A DNA stretch of 39,451 bases from Candidatus Aminicenantota bacterium (lineage in GTDB: Bacteria > Acidobacteriota > Aminicenantia > Aminicenantales > Aminicenantaceae), in the NCBI GenBank assembly GCA_020348385.1, contig CP070750.1, positions 3,649,611 to 3,689,061 on the forward strand. The letters are read 5' to 3'. The first letter of the stretch is position 1. Each line of letters begins with the position of its first letter. The notes beneath the pieces are model-generated. The model saw only the letters and a list, made by a program, of their open reading frames with translations, searched no databases and was not told where the DNA came from. The position numbers and the translations under genes were made by a program. Shown one piece after another: positions 31,825-39,451 of this stretch.

Positions 31825-33840
31825 TTGTTTAACATCAAAATTTCGAAAAAAACAAACGCAGACTGTGTCTGGCTAATGGGTCTTCTGAGAATACTTTGCG
31901 TATGCGCATGTGCAGCCTTTGTGCTGTCGGGGAATCTTCCCGCTCAGGAGATGGAAAAGATTTCCAAGTTCGGGGAGTACAAGGGCTATTCGGAAGAAAT
32001 CTATGATTCTTCGGTCCGGACATCACAATACCTGACCATGAGGGACGGCATCAAGATCGCGATCGATATTGTCCGCCCCGCACAAGCCGACAAAGTCCAT
32101 GAGGATCCTCTTCCTGTTGTGTGGACTCACACCCGCTACCGCCGCTCCTTTGTCCGGGACGGCAAGCTTAGAAGCGAATTGGACTCCCCCTTTTACCAAA
32201 CTCTGCTCAAGCATGGCTATGTCCTTGCCGCTGCCGATGTGCGCGGCTCCGGTGCTTCGTTCGGAAGCTGGCAGGGTATCTGGTCCCAGGAAGAAACCCA
32301 GGATGCCTATGAAATCACCGAATGGCTGGCCTCCCAGCCCTGGTGTGATGGAAAAATCGGGATGGCCGGCGGATCTTACCTGGGGATCACGCAACTCATG
32401 GCAGCCGGCACAAAACCGCCCCACCTGAAGGCGATCTTTCCTGTTGTGGCCCTCTTGGATATCTATGCTGTCGCTTATCCCGGCGGAGTCTTTTACCATG
32501 ACTTCATCCAGCATTGGAGCGAGCTGACCGCGAAAATGGACACACAGGTCATTGCCGCCCCAGTCGATGAAGACAAAGACGAAGCCCTTCTGAAATCGGC
32601 CATCGCAGACCACAAACTGAGCCGGCCTCTCATCGAAATCTTCATGCCGCTAAAATACCGCGACAGTGTCGATCAAGTGACGGGAGTCCAGCCCTTCTAC
32701 ACCTGGCATCCTGCTGCCTTTCTTGAGGGGATCAACGAATCAGTTGTCCCGATTTATCTTTGGTGCGGCTGGATGGACTCATTCACCAGGGAAGGCTTCA
32801 GCATGTTCCGCAACTTTAAAAATCCCAAAAAAATCGTCATGGGCGCATGGTCACATTCTCCCAGAGATCCCGACATCCAAAAGGAAGCATTCATGCCGGC
32901 TATCGTCGAGGAGATCCGGTGGTTCGATTACTGGCTGAAGGGCATCGACAACGGGATTATGGATGAACCGCCCATCCGGTATCACGTCATGAATGCCCCG
33001 AAGGATAATGAATGGCGGACTGCCGATGAATGGCCCCTCCCAGAGCAAAATCCGACAAAATATTATTTTCACGCAGGCCCCTCAGGGAGCGTGGCGTCGG
33101 TCAATGACGGGCGTTTGAGCACAGAACAGCTATCGAGCAATTCCGGGAAAGATGATTATGCTGTGGATTACACGACTACATCTGGGACAGCGACAAGATG
33201 GGACAATGCTGTCGGAGGCAGTTTCGATTATCCCGACATGACCGCAAACGATGAAAAGGGATTGACCTACACGACAGAAACGTTGGAAAAAGATTTGGAG
33301 ATCACGGGGCATTCTGTTGTCCATTTATGGGCAAGTTCCACAGCTACGGACGGGGATTTTTTTGCCCTACTGGAAGAAGTGGATGCAGAGGGAGTCAGCC
33401 ATTATGTTTCGGAAGGTGCGCTGCGGGCATCCCACCGGGCTCTCCATGAACCTTATTATGACAATCTTGGGTTACCGTTTCACAGAAGTCATGAGGAGGA
33501 TATGGTCGAACTCAAGCCCGGCGAACCGGCAGAACTCGCCTTCGACCTCCAGCCGATATCCAATGTGTTCAACGCGGGAAACCGCATCCGGATCACCATA
33601 ACCTGCGCGGACAAGGACAATGCCTCAACACCGGAACTGTCGCCACCACCGACAGTTTCTGTGTACCGGAACACGCAGCATGCTTCCTACATCACCCTCC
33701 CGGTTATACAAGCTGCAGATGAATCTCTGGCTGCAGATGAAACTTCACTCGGTCTTATCCTCGGCATCGCCCTGGGAGTGATCATTTTCGTGATCGTATT
33801 CACCACTTTCATGAGAAGGAGGCTCCGTACCAAACCTTAG
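31825..33840 (+). CDS. CocE/NonD (S15-like) hydrolase with C-terminal membrane anchor
   Basis: 671 residues from the TTG at 31825, chosen because AGGAGGG lies 5 nt before it; an in-frame ATG at 31765, 3 bases after the ferredoxin stop, has no SD. The signal peptide ends about residue 40 (LPAQ). The catalytic domain has S184 in GGSYLG, an aspartate in GWMDSF and a histidine in AWSHSPRD, with the family's beta-sandwich C-terminal domain after it. A final hydrophobic helix (GLILGIALGVIIFVIVF, about 644-660) followed by RRRLRTK would tether the enzyme by its C-terminus, which I do not expect in this family. The family hydrolyses X-Pro peptides or acyl esters. It overlaps the minus-strand gene by 4 bp. 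Confidence 0.92.
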   Translation: MFNIKISKKTNADCVWLMGLLRILCVCACAAFVLSGNLPAQEMEKISKFGEYKGYSEEIYDSSVRTSQYLTMRDGIKIAIDIVRPAQADKVHEDPLPVVWTHTRYRRSFVRDGKLRSELDSPFYQTLLKHGYVLAAADVRGSGASFGSWQGIWSQEETQDAYEITEWLASQPWCDGKIGMAGGSYLGITQLMAAGTKPPHLKAIFPVVALLDIYAVAYPGGVFYHDFIQHWSELTAKMDTQVIAAPVDEDKDEALLKSAIADHKLSRPLIEIFMPLKYRDSVDQVTGVQPFYTWHPAAFLEGINESVVPIYLWCGWMDSFTREGFSMFRNFKNPKKIVMGAWSHSPRDPDIQKEAFMPAIVEEIRWFDYWLKGIDNGIMDEPPIRYHVMNAPKDNEWRTADEWPLPEQNPTKYYFHAGPSGSVASVNDGRLSTEQLSSNSGKDDYAVDYTTTSGTATRWDNAVGGSFDYPDMTANDEKGLTYTTETLEKDLEITGHSVVHLWASSTATDGDFFALLEEVDAEGVSHYVSEGALRASHRALHEPYYDNLGLPFHRSHEEDMVELKPGEPAELAFDLQPISNVFNAGNRIRITITCADKDNASTPELSPPPTVSVYRNTQHASYITLPVIQAADESLAADETSLGLILGIALGVIIFVIVFTTFMRRRLRTKP

Positions 33841-35570
33841 TTTTTATCGCGGGGGGACTGGTCGGTGTTGCCCTGGATGTAAAGGCCGACGATTTTTGTG
33901 ACCTGGCCCGATTCATCCGAAGCAAACTGGATACGGAACGGCGCATAAAACTCGAGCGCGAACGTATTTTTGTTCAATGGTAAAAGCCTGTATTCTTGTC
34001 TCCCGTCACGCTGATAGTACAATCGCCCTTCCCGAAACTTTATGTGGCGTGGACCATAATCACCCGCAAATTTCTCCATCTCCTCGACTGAAAGTTCGAC
34101 AGGATTTTTCTCCGCATTCAAAGCTTCCCTTGCCCACTGAAGACCGCGTGTGGCTAACCTGTTGCCTTTCCTGATTTTGAGATTCGACTCAAAACTTGCG
34201 ATCGCCGATTGATTTTGCCCCATCCCAAGATAGGCCATTCCAAGACCAAGGTAAGCATCGGCCGACTCGGGGAAGGACTCCAGACAGGTTTGAAAAACCG
34301 CGATGGCCGCCTCTCCTTTGCCTCCACCATCCAAGTACTGGGCCATCGAGATCAATGCTTTTTCGTCGTACAACTCGGGAAATGTTTCTTTCGCCTCCTG
34401 AATTTTTTGCAATCCGGCTTCTATTCCTTCATCCATGAAGGCTTTTTCTATGGACAACCCGGCGAGTCTTTTCGGATCATCGTATTTTTCATAGTCCAAC
34501 CAATCGAGCGCATATTGATGGTCATCCAAGATGAGGGATGTGACGGCTTCGGCAATGGCCAGGCCGTTGTTGCTGTTGGCAAAATAAACAAAGCCTTTGC
34601 CGGAATCTTTGTACGTCACCGTGTAAGCTCTCAAGTCGCCATTATCTCCCCAGTGCCAAAATCCAAAGCCGGTGTTTCCCGGTTGAATCCCCCAGCCCCA
34701 TCCCCAAAACAGATTGGCGAACAAATCCGCTGATTCCCTGCTTACGGTCACCTGAACATGTTTGGAGGTCATCTGGTCGATGGTTTCTTCACCTAGTCCC
34801 TGAGCGTTGAGGAGGGCGCAGATGAATGTGGCGTAGTCTGTCGCGGTCGTCAACAAGGAAGCGCCACCGTTGGGACTGGTGTTTTTCCTGAGTGCATTGA
34901 CTTTCCCATGGCGGTCGTGGCCGCACGCACCGTTGGCCGCATATGTTTCGTTCCAGACGTAGCTTGTGTGTGCCATCCCCAGAGGATCGAATACCTCTTT
35001 TTGGGCAAATTCCTGGAGCGACATTCCGGATATCTGCTCGATAGTCCGGCCGAGATACAGGAAACCTTCACCGGAATAGGCGTATTGTTTTCCCGGCTCG
35101 TGAATGAATCGCCCTCCCCAGTTGGGAAGGCCCGTTGTGTGGGTCAGGACCAGCCGGGCCGTTATCTTTTTGTAGCGTTCATCCTTGGCCAGTTGGGGAT
35201 ATTCTTTATCCGGAAAATATTCGAAGAGCGGCGTATCCAGGTCGAGCTCCCCTCTCTCCACCAAACGCATGGCCGCATAAGCAGTGATGGTCTTGGTGAG
35301 GGAGGCCGCTTCGAACATGGTGTTATCATCCACAGGTTCGTTTGAATCCCGGCTCTTTACCCCGAACGCTTTTTTCCAGAGGATCTGGCCATCTTGAACA
35401 ACGGCCATCGAAAGCCCGGGAATATTTGCCGTTTCCATCAGCCTGAGGATCTCTCTTTCCAGAACTGTTGCCAGTTTTTCCTCCTTCGGTTTTTTGGCAC
35501 ACGATGGCGACAATAGGGAGAACAAAAGGAATGAAAAAATGATAAATAAAATATTCCTGCGATTGATCAT
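33837..35570 (-). CDS. beta-lactamase-fold serine hydrolase lipoprotein with TPRs
   Basis: 577 residues from the ATG at 35570 (GGAGG 5 nt upstream; longer frames run into unlikely sequence). A signal with SPSC at C24 suggests lipidation, although the -3 residue is not optimal. The catalytic domain has SLTK (S90, K93) and YSG (Y165). TPR-like repeats follow (about 385-485), then a small beta domain (about 500-560) resembling the one at 13280-13675. It is a paralogue of 10239-11780. It lies downstream of the NHL lipoprotein by 83 nt, probably in one operon. The stop overlaps the CocE stop by 4 bp. Confidence 0.92.
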   Translation of the reverse strand: MINRRNILFIIFSFLLFSLLSPSCAKKPKEEKLATVLEREILRLMETANIPGLSMAVVQDGQILWKKAFGVKSRDSNEPVDDNTMFEAASLTKTITAYAAMRLVERGELDLDTPLFEYFPDKEYPQLAKDERYKKITARLVLTHTTGLPNWGGRFIHEPGKQYAYSGEGFLYLGRTIEQISGMSLQEFAQKEVFDPLGMAHTSYVWNETYAANGACGHDRHGKVNALRKNTSPNGGASLLTTATDYATFICALLNAQGLGEETIDQMTSKHVQVTVSRESADLFANLFWGWGWGIQPGNTGFGFWHWGDNGDLRAYTVTYKDSGKGFVYFANSNNGLAIAEAVTSLILDDHQYALDWLDYEKYDDPKRLAGLSIEKAFMDEGIEAGLQKIQEAKETFPELYDEKALISMAQYLDGGGKGEAAIAVFQTCLESFPESADAYLGLGMAYLGMGQNQSAIASFESNLKIRKGNRLATRGLQWAREALNAEKNPVELSVEEMEKFAGDYGPRHIKFREGRLYYQRDGRQEYRLLPLNKNTFALEFYAPFRIQFASDESGQVTKIVGLYIQGNTDQSPRDKN

Positions 35571-35653
35571 AAAAGCCTCCTCGATCAAAAAATGCCTTTC
35601 CAGACGAATTCCATCCTCTTTAATTAAGACGAAAAAAACCAACAAGGGTTTAC

Positions 35654-36790
35654 TTATTGGATGAAGCGGAAGCGTTTGATGAAGCTGAAGCCTTCTTCGT
35701 TCCGGATGATGCAATAGGCCTTCTCGTCTTTTATCCGGTGTATGCGATGAGGCACAACCACCTGCTTGGCATATATCCCATCCGGAGAAAAAACATCATA
35801 CTCGTAGCCTTCTTCCTTCTCTTTGCCTGTGTGATGCCACAACCACAAATTCCCATCGTCGTCAAAGATGAGAAAGCGGGAAAAAGCAGACCAAAACTCC
35901 GGATTGGGCGGTCCTCGGTAATTCTCATATTTAATCGGCACAAATTCCCGGCCGAATCCGAAAATCGATTCTCCCTCCGGATCAAATACATCCAGCCTAT
36001 AATACTCGTTATACCCCAGATAAAGTTTTCCTTCATCGTCAACCGTCCACACCGTCGTGTGAGCATACGGAGAAGAACCGGACATGGATCCCTGTCTCGT
36101 TCTGGTATAGCTCATCTTTATGCCTCTGTGAACGCCATAATCGAGGAGCATCTTGCCATTTAAACCTGCGCGGTAAATATTCATTCTATCTTCGATAATC
36201 TGAGTGACACCGACGACATCCACTTCCTTGGGTAGATTTTTCTCGAAATACAACTGATCCTGTCCATCGACCACCAGGTCTGAACAATATCCTTCGACTT
36301 TGAACCCGCTCTGATACACACCGTTTTTATCCAGAATCGAAACTTGGCGATTTCGTCCGTCCAATATCACCACCCGTCCATCGGACAAAAAATCAAAAGA
36401 GGCCGGCGTTTCGAATTCGCCAGGGCCTCTCCCTTTTTGGACGACGGTTCGAAGGTATTTCCCTTCTTTGTCATAAACGCGCAGGTGGTCTTCGCGCCAG
36501 TCAATGACATAGATATCTCCATTATCTGTCACTTTGATATCTTGCGGGCGATAGAGCTGATAGTGCTCGTCCCCTTCTTCCACGCCGATGTTGAGCTCTT
36601 CCTCGAATGCACAGACTTCCCTTCCGTCCCTGGGGAAGCCGGGGCTAACAAGGATTTCGACACCGTCTATGACTTCGGCCCGAACGGGATATGCCGGCTC
36701 CTCAGGGAGCTTTTCCTTTTTGGAGCAACCTATCGCTCCAACAAATACAACCATGACAAAAATAATTGACAGGGCTTTCAGTTTGCGCAT
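35654..36790 (-). CDS. NHL-type beta-propeller lipoprotein
   Basis: 378 residues from the ATG at 36790 (GGAG 7 nt upstream). The lipobox GAIGC gives C22. Six-bladed propeller repeats follow: DNGDIYVIDWREDHLRVYD, GRGPGEFETPASFDFL, and DRxNRQVSILDKNG-like blades, ending with FIKRFRFIQ. It is a relative of the propeller at 28433-29509, but lipid-anchored rather than helix-anchored. It may bind peptides or glycans at the cell surface. The C-terminal part has several Trp/Tyr. Confidence 0.9.
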   Translation of the reverse strand: MRKLKALSIIFVMVVFVGAIGCSKKEKLPEEPAYPVRAEVIDGVEILVSPGFPRDGREVCAFEEELNIGVEEGDEHYQLYRPQDIKVTDNGDIYVIDWREDHLRVYDKEGKYLRTVVQKGRGPGEFETPASFDFLSDGRVVILDGRNRQVSILDKNGVYQSGFKVEGYCSDLVVDGQDQLYFEKNLPKEVDVVGVTQIIEDRMNIYRAGLNGKMLLDYGVHRGIKMSYTRTRQGSMSGSSPYAHTTVWTVDDEGKLYLGYNEYYRLDVFDPEGESIFGFGREFVPIKYENYRGPPNPEFWSAFSRFLIFDDDGNLWLWHHTGKEKEEGYEYDVFSPDGIYAKQVVVPHRIHRIKDEKAYCIIRNEEGFSFIKRFRFIQ

Positions 36791-36849
36791 ATTTTTACTC
36801 CATATATCCACACATCTTTTCCTCAGAATAACCCAGGGGAAAATATTAT

Positions 36850-36875
36850 GGGGTGGTTCCTAATGGAACGTCCCC
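36850..36875. repeat. GGGG-TGGTTCC / GGAACGTCCCC imperfect inverted repeat
   Basis: GGGGTGGTTCC (36850-36860), TAAT, GGAACGTCCCC (36865-36875): nine of eleven positions pair. It belongs to the GGGGAC/GTCCCC family of the window. The stop codon of the next minus-strand gene (36875-36877) begins at its last base, so it lies right at that gene's 3' end. Confidence 0.65.
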
Positions 36876-37900
36876 TAGTTTTTTTTCTGAATATGAGCGA
36901 TGGCTTCATCTATCATCTCGGCCAGATTTTCCGGGTACCAATGCCCGATGTTGGGCGTCACGATGAATTCATGAGCAAGGCCTTGGGCCTTCATGATCTC
37001 GGCCATCTCCTGCTGATCGGGCAATCGCGGGTCCATCTCCGTCGTGATCAAGGTGCCACGAATTCCCCTTGCCTTGGCACTTCCTACTTTTTCTACCGAA
37101 AAACCATCGGGTTTGGCCGGGCACAACACCACAAATCCGACGGCTGGGATGGTCTCGTCCAAAACAGCCTCCAGCGATGCCACACCGCCCGATGAGAAGC
37201 CACCGATGATGACTCGAGAAGGATCGATCGGAAAATCCAGAAGGACTTTGTCGTATGCCTTCAGGATCTCTTTTTTTGCCCGTTCGATATCCTCTGTCCA
37301 GCTGTATCCGGTCATAGACACAAGCTGGCTGGACTGCGGATAGGCCACGATGAATTCATTCTTCAGCAGGTCCGATGTCCACTGTGGCTTGAACATTTCG
37401 ACGTTTTCGCCACCTCCGTGCAGAGCGATGAACAACGGGTATTTTTTACTCTCATCGAAATCTTCTGGCACGAGGACTTCCAGTTTTGGCTGGACCGTTT
37501 TCTGTGCCTCCAACCTCTTGGCCTCGTTTTTCTTTTTGAAAACATCGAAGCTCTCCATTTCTTCCAGAGGATCCCAGATTTCGTTATTCATCTCATACTT
37601 TCCGAACCAGATGCCGTTTTCCAAACCATATTCCAGGGCTTTCAAGGCTTTTTTGTACTCTTTGATCTGAACATACATCAGCGCCAGATTGAAGGCGTTG
37701 GCATGAAGATGATCGGGAAATTGCATCAAAGCTTTTTCCAAGATTCTTGCCGCCTCTGCAAAGTCTTTCTGCCGATAAAGCTTCCCGATATGCGCCCTCA
37801 TATCTTGATAGGTGGCAAACTTTATCTCCTCCTGCTCTTGGCCTTCTACAAAAACAAAAGGGATCAATAGAATCGCCATGATCATGGATACTTTTTTCAT
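36875..37900 (-). CDS. secreted TPR-alpha/beta-hydrolase fusion (esterase-like)
   Basis: 341 residues. The signal peptide (about 1-21) precedes three TPR-like helix pairs (about 30-120), then an esterase/PHB-depolymerase-like alpha/beta domain: oxyanion ALHGGGENVEMF, nucleophile S236 in GGFSSGG, Asp in TTEMDPRLP and His in NIGHWYP. GGAG precedes the ATG by 8 nt. The fusion order, TPR before hydrolase, differs from the two beta-lactamase-fold proteins. The substrate is unknown; feruloyl esterases and dienelactone-like hydrolases are near relatives by motif. Confidence 0.9.
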   Translation of the reverse strand: MKKVSMIMAILLIPFVFVEGQEQEEIKFATYQDMRAHIGKLYRQKDFAEAARILEKALMQFPDHLHANAFNLALMYVQIKEYKKALKALEYGLENGIWFGKYEMNNEIWDPLEEMESFDVFKKKNEAKRLEAQKTVQPKLEVLVPEDFDESKKYPLFIALHGGGENVEMFKPQWTSDLLKNEFIVAYPQSSQLVSMTGYSWTEDIERAKKEILKAYDKVLLDFPIDPSRVIIGGFSSGGVASLEAVLDETIPAVGFVVLCPAKPDGFSVEKVGSAKARGIRGTLITTEMDPRLPDQQEMAEIMKAQGLAHEFIVTPNIGHWYPENLAEMIDEAIAHIQKKN

Positions 37901-38213
37901 CTATCTCGCTCCTTCTTCATTCAGTATGCTCTAATCATAATGCTAAAGAAAATCACCTCCCCGGTAAAGCAAATATTTATACTTGACAAATCAACTTATA
38001 AATTGGTAAAAATTAAAAGTAATTAGATTTTGTACGGGTTGTATAGGTTTAGAAAGGGCATTAGACCAGAAATTAGACACCGGGGGATTTTTTCCTCGGG
38101 GGGAAATTTTGCCGGAAAAACTGGGCACAAACTCCAACTTGTCTTTGACAATCACTATTAATTCTATATATTTAGTTTGTATTTCAAGCTAAACTTGGAA
38201 TGGAGGATTTGTT
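37901..38213. other. divergent intergenic region with an orphan strong SD-like site
   Basis: A 313-bp gap between diverging genes. On the minus strand GGGGAGGTGAT (37952-37962) is a near-perfect anti-SD match, with ATT/ATG codons 14-17 nt downstream leading only to a five-codon frame (ATG at 37936-37938, stop at 37921-37923). TTGACA at 37983-37988 has no convincing -10. The centre holds GC-rich stretches (CCGGGGGA, CGGGGGGAAA) near 38080-38110. A strong promoter for the sialidase-like gene is at 38145-38172. Confidence 0.5.
38145..38172 (+). promoter_or_regulatory. promoter of the sialidase-like gene
   Basis: TTGACA (38145-38150), a perfect -35, 16-bp spacer and TATATT (38167-38172). It ends 41 nt before the ATG, and GGAGG (38202-38206) is the SD 7 nt upstream of it. 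Confidence 0.7.
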
Positions 38214-39451
38214 ATGTGGTCAAAACGCCATGTTTTCTTTTCATTTTTAATCTTTGGAATATTTTCTTTTACGTTGATACAAACATCTGCTAATCTTTTC
38301 GGAACGGATCTCGTTGCCGGCCGGAACGTGAACATGGTCAACGACGATCCCTTTCTCCAACGGCAGAATGAGCCTTCTGTTGATGTATCTTCGATCAATC
38401 CGCGGCATCTCTTAGCTGGAGCCAACGACTACAGTTTGGTCTATTTCAACGGCTTGGAAGTAGACGTCACGTATGACTCATGGCTGGGTGTTTTTAAGTC
38501 CTATGATGGGGGAGAATCCTGGGAACACGATATGCTCCCCCCATATCAAGGTGTCTTCCAAGGAGCAGATACAGATGAAACTCATCTGCTTTATGGCTTT
38601 GAAGCAGCCGCCGATCCCACTGTACGTGCCGGAAACAACGGGTGGTTCTACTACAGCGGCATCGCATTTGATAGAGAGCGCAATGGAGATAGCGTTGTTT
38701 TTGTCGTAAGGTACAAAGATAACGGCAGCAGAATAGATTATGTTGATACGAATATCATCGACGTGGGTACGAGCGGGCAATTCAAGGACAAACCGTGGAT
38801 CGTTTCAGACAAGCTCGGCCGGGTGTATTTAGTCTATAGCATCTTCCAAGGCGAGATTAACGTTCTTGGCCAGAGTGCAAAAAGCTCCTCTACAAAGATC
38901 ATGATGGCTAGGTCGTTTGACAGCGGTGATACATGGGAGGCGCCCTCCAAGCTCAGCGAGAGCCAGCACAAGAACCAGGGCACTACCATCACCATAGACC
39001 CGGACGACGGTACCATCTATGTTGCCTGGAGAAGGTTTGCTAGACCGAATGTTACAGACGCTATTGTTATAACCAAATCTGAAAATTTCGGAAAACATTT
39101 CTCAAAGGTAGAAGAGGTGGCGACCATCGATTTCCCGTTCGACCAGCCAACCATGGGTTACCAAGATGGAGCATCAATGTTCCGAACGCTCTCCTTTCCG
39201 ACTATGGCAGTAGATGCCAGCGGACGTATCTATGTGGCATGGTCTCAACGGATATCAGCGTTTGATGATGCGAGGATAGTTATCACATCCCTTGACGGAG
39301 AAAATTGGGGATCCAGCTGGCCGACTCCGGTTACAATCGAACCATTATCTATCGATGATCCCCGGCCTGGTGGGGAGCAGAACATGCCCTGCCACCAGTT
39401 CATGCCAACCATGATTTACAGGCCTGGTGTCGATAAACTGATGATTGCCTG
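38214..39451 (+). CDS. secreted sialidase-like Asp-box protein (3' end outside window)
   Basis: Translated from the sequence: 412 residues remain in the window with an open frame to the edge. The signal peptide is about 1-26 (ending TSAN). At least three Asp-box motifs (S-x-D-x-G-x-x-W) are visible: SYDGGESW (96-103), SFDSGDTW (234-241) and SLDGENW (359-365), with blade-like IYVAW and VAWSQR segments in between. This is the six-bladed exo-alpha-sialidase/BNR propeller fold. The catalytic arginine triad is not assigned, so it may bind or cut glycans, or be an inactive relative. It has its own promoter and SD. Confidence 0.9.
   Translation, partial: MWSKRHVFFSFLIFGIFSFTLIQTSANLFGTDLVAGRNVNMVNDDPFLQRQNEPSVDVSSINPRHLLAGANDYSLVYFNGLEVDVTYDSWLGVFKSYDGGESWEHDMLPPYQGVFQGADTDETHLLYGFEAAADPTVRAGNNGWFYYSGIAFDRERNGDSVVFVVRYKDNGSRIDYVDTNIIDVGTSGQFKDKPWIVSDKLGRVYLVYSIFQGEINVLGQSAKSSSTKIMMARSFDSGDTWEAPSKLSESQHKNQGTTITIDPDDGTIYVAWRRFARPNVTDAIVITKSENFGKHFSKVEEVATIDFPFDQPTMGYQDGASMFRTLSFPTMAVDASGRIYVAWSQRISAFDDARIVITSLDGENWGSSWPTPVTIEPLSIDDPRPGGEQNMPCHQFMPTMIYRPGVDKLMIA

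Noticed and set aside
1..39451. CRISPR arrays, tRNA genes, insertion sequences or prophage genes
   Set aside because: I saw no regularly spaced direct repeats, cloverleaf-like segments or transposase/integrase motifs in reading the window; a tRNA scan and repeat search would be decisive and were not run.

Overview
The window looks like a chromosomal stretch of an uncultured or poorly studied Gram-negative bacterium. Four traits point that way: strong Shine-Dalgarno (SD) sequences, many Sec, Tat and lipoprotein signals, several eukaryote-like Ser/Thr kinases with TPR tails, and secreted beta-propellers and serine hydrolases. This mix recalls Candidatus Aminicenantes/Acidobacteriota-type genomes. 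That placement is an inference from gene content; there is no rRNA or marker gene to confirm it. I saw no tRNA, rRNA, CRISPR array, transposase or phage gene.

Layout. Positions 1-1560 (minus): a membrane-anchored Ser/Thr kinase running off the left edge, behind a small two-helix membrane protein. 1625-2166 (plus): a ribbon-helix-helix/RelE toxin-antitoxin pair with a palindromic operator inside its promoter. 2253-6505 (plus): a signalling operon of a Ser/Thr kinase-receiver-class III cyclase fusion, a 7TM-PAS histidine kinase and a CheY-like receiver, followed by an orphan MacB/FtsX-type permease (6569-8926). 8950-10214: a tiny membrane protein, a Nudix hydrolase and a PH-like membrane protein. 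10239-16832: secreted or membrane proteins (beta-lactamase-fold hydrolase with TPRs, C45/Ntn acyltransferase-like hydrolase, two small secreted domains, Tat-exported sulfatase, ICMT-like methyltransferase). 16910-24491 (minus): an acidic-tailed membrane protein, a membrane MutS-like ATPase, a TAP-like lipoprotein hydrolase, two unknowns and an S9-like hydrolase. 24533-25182: VapBC. 25297-29509 (minus): an NHL propeller followed by a zinc-ribbon/kinase/TPR protein. 29690-33840 (plus): pirin, a polyferredoxin membrane protein and a CocE/S15 hydrolase with a C-terminal anchor. 33837-37900 (minus): a TPR-esterase, an NHL lipoprotein and a second beta-lactamase-fold/TPR hydrolase. 38214-end (plus): an Asp-box sialidase-like secreted protein, cut by the window edge.

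Two themes emerge. The first is layered signalling: three Ser/Thr kinases, a phosphorelay and a putative cyclic-nucleotide output that meet in one operon. The second is a large secreted hydrolase set (about nine enzymes for amides, peptides, esters, sulfate esters and perhaps glycans), fitting scavenging of peptides and glycoconjugates.

The non-coding signals may be the most novel part. A dispersed GGGGAC/GTCCCC inverted-repeat family sits at gene ends, and one perfect 26-bp copy carries the ribosome-binding site of the ferredoxin gene in its loop. There is also a 140-bp multi-hairpin element, and a promoter block shared by two unlinked membrane/secreted-protein genes.
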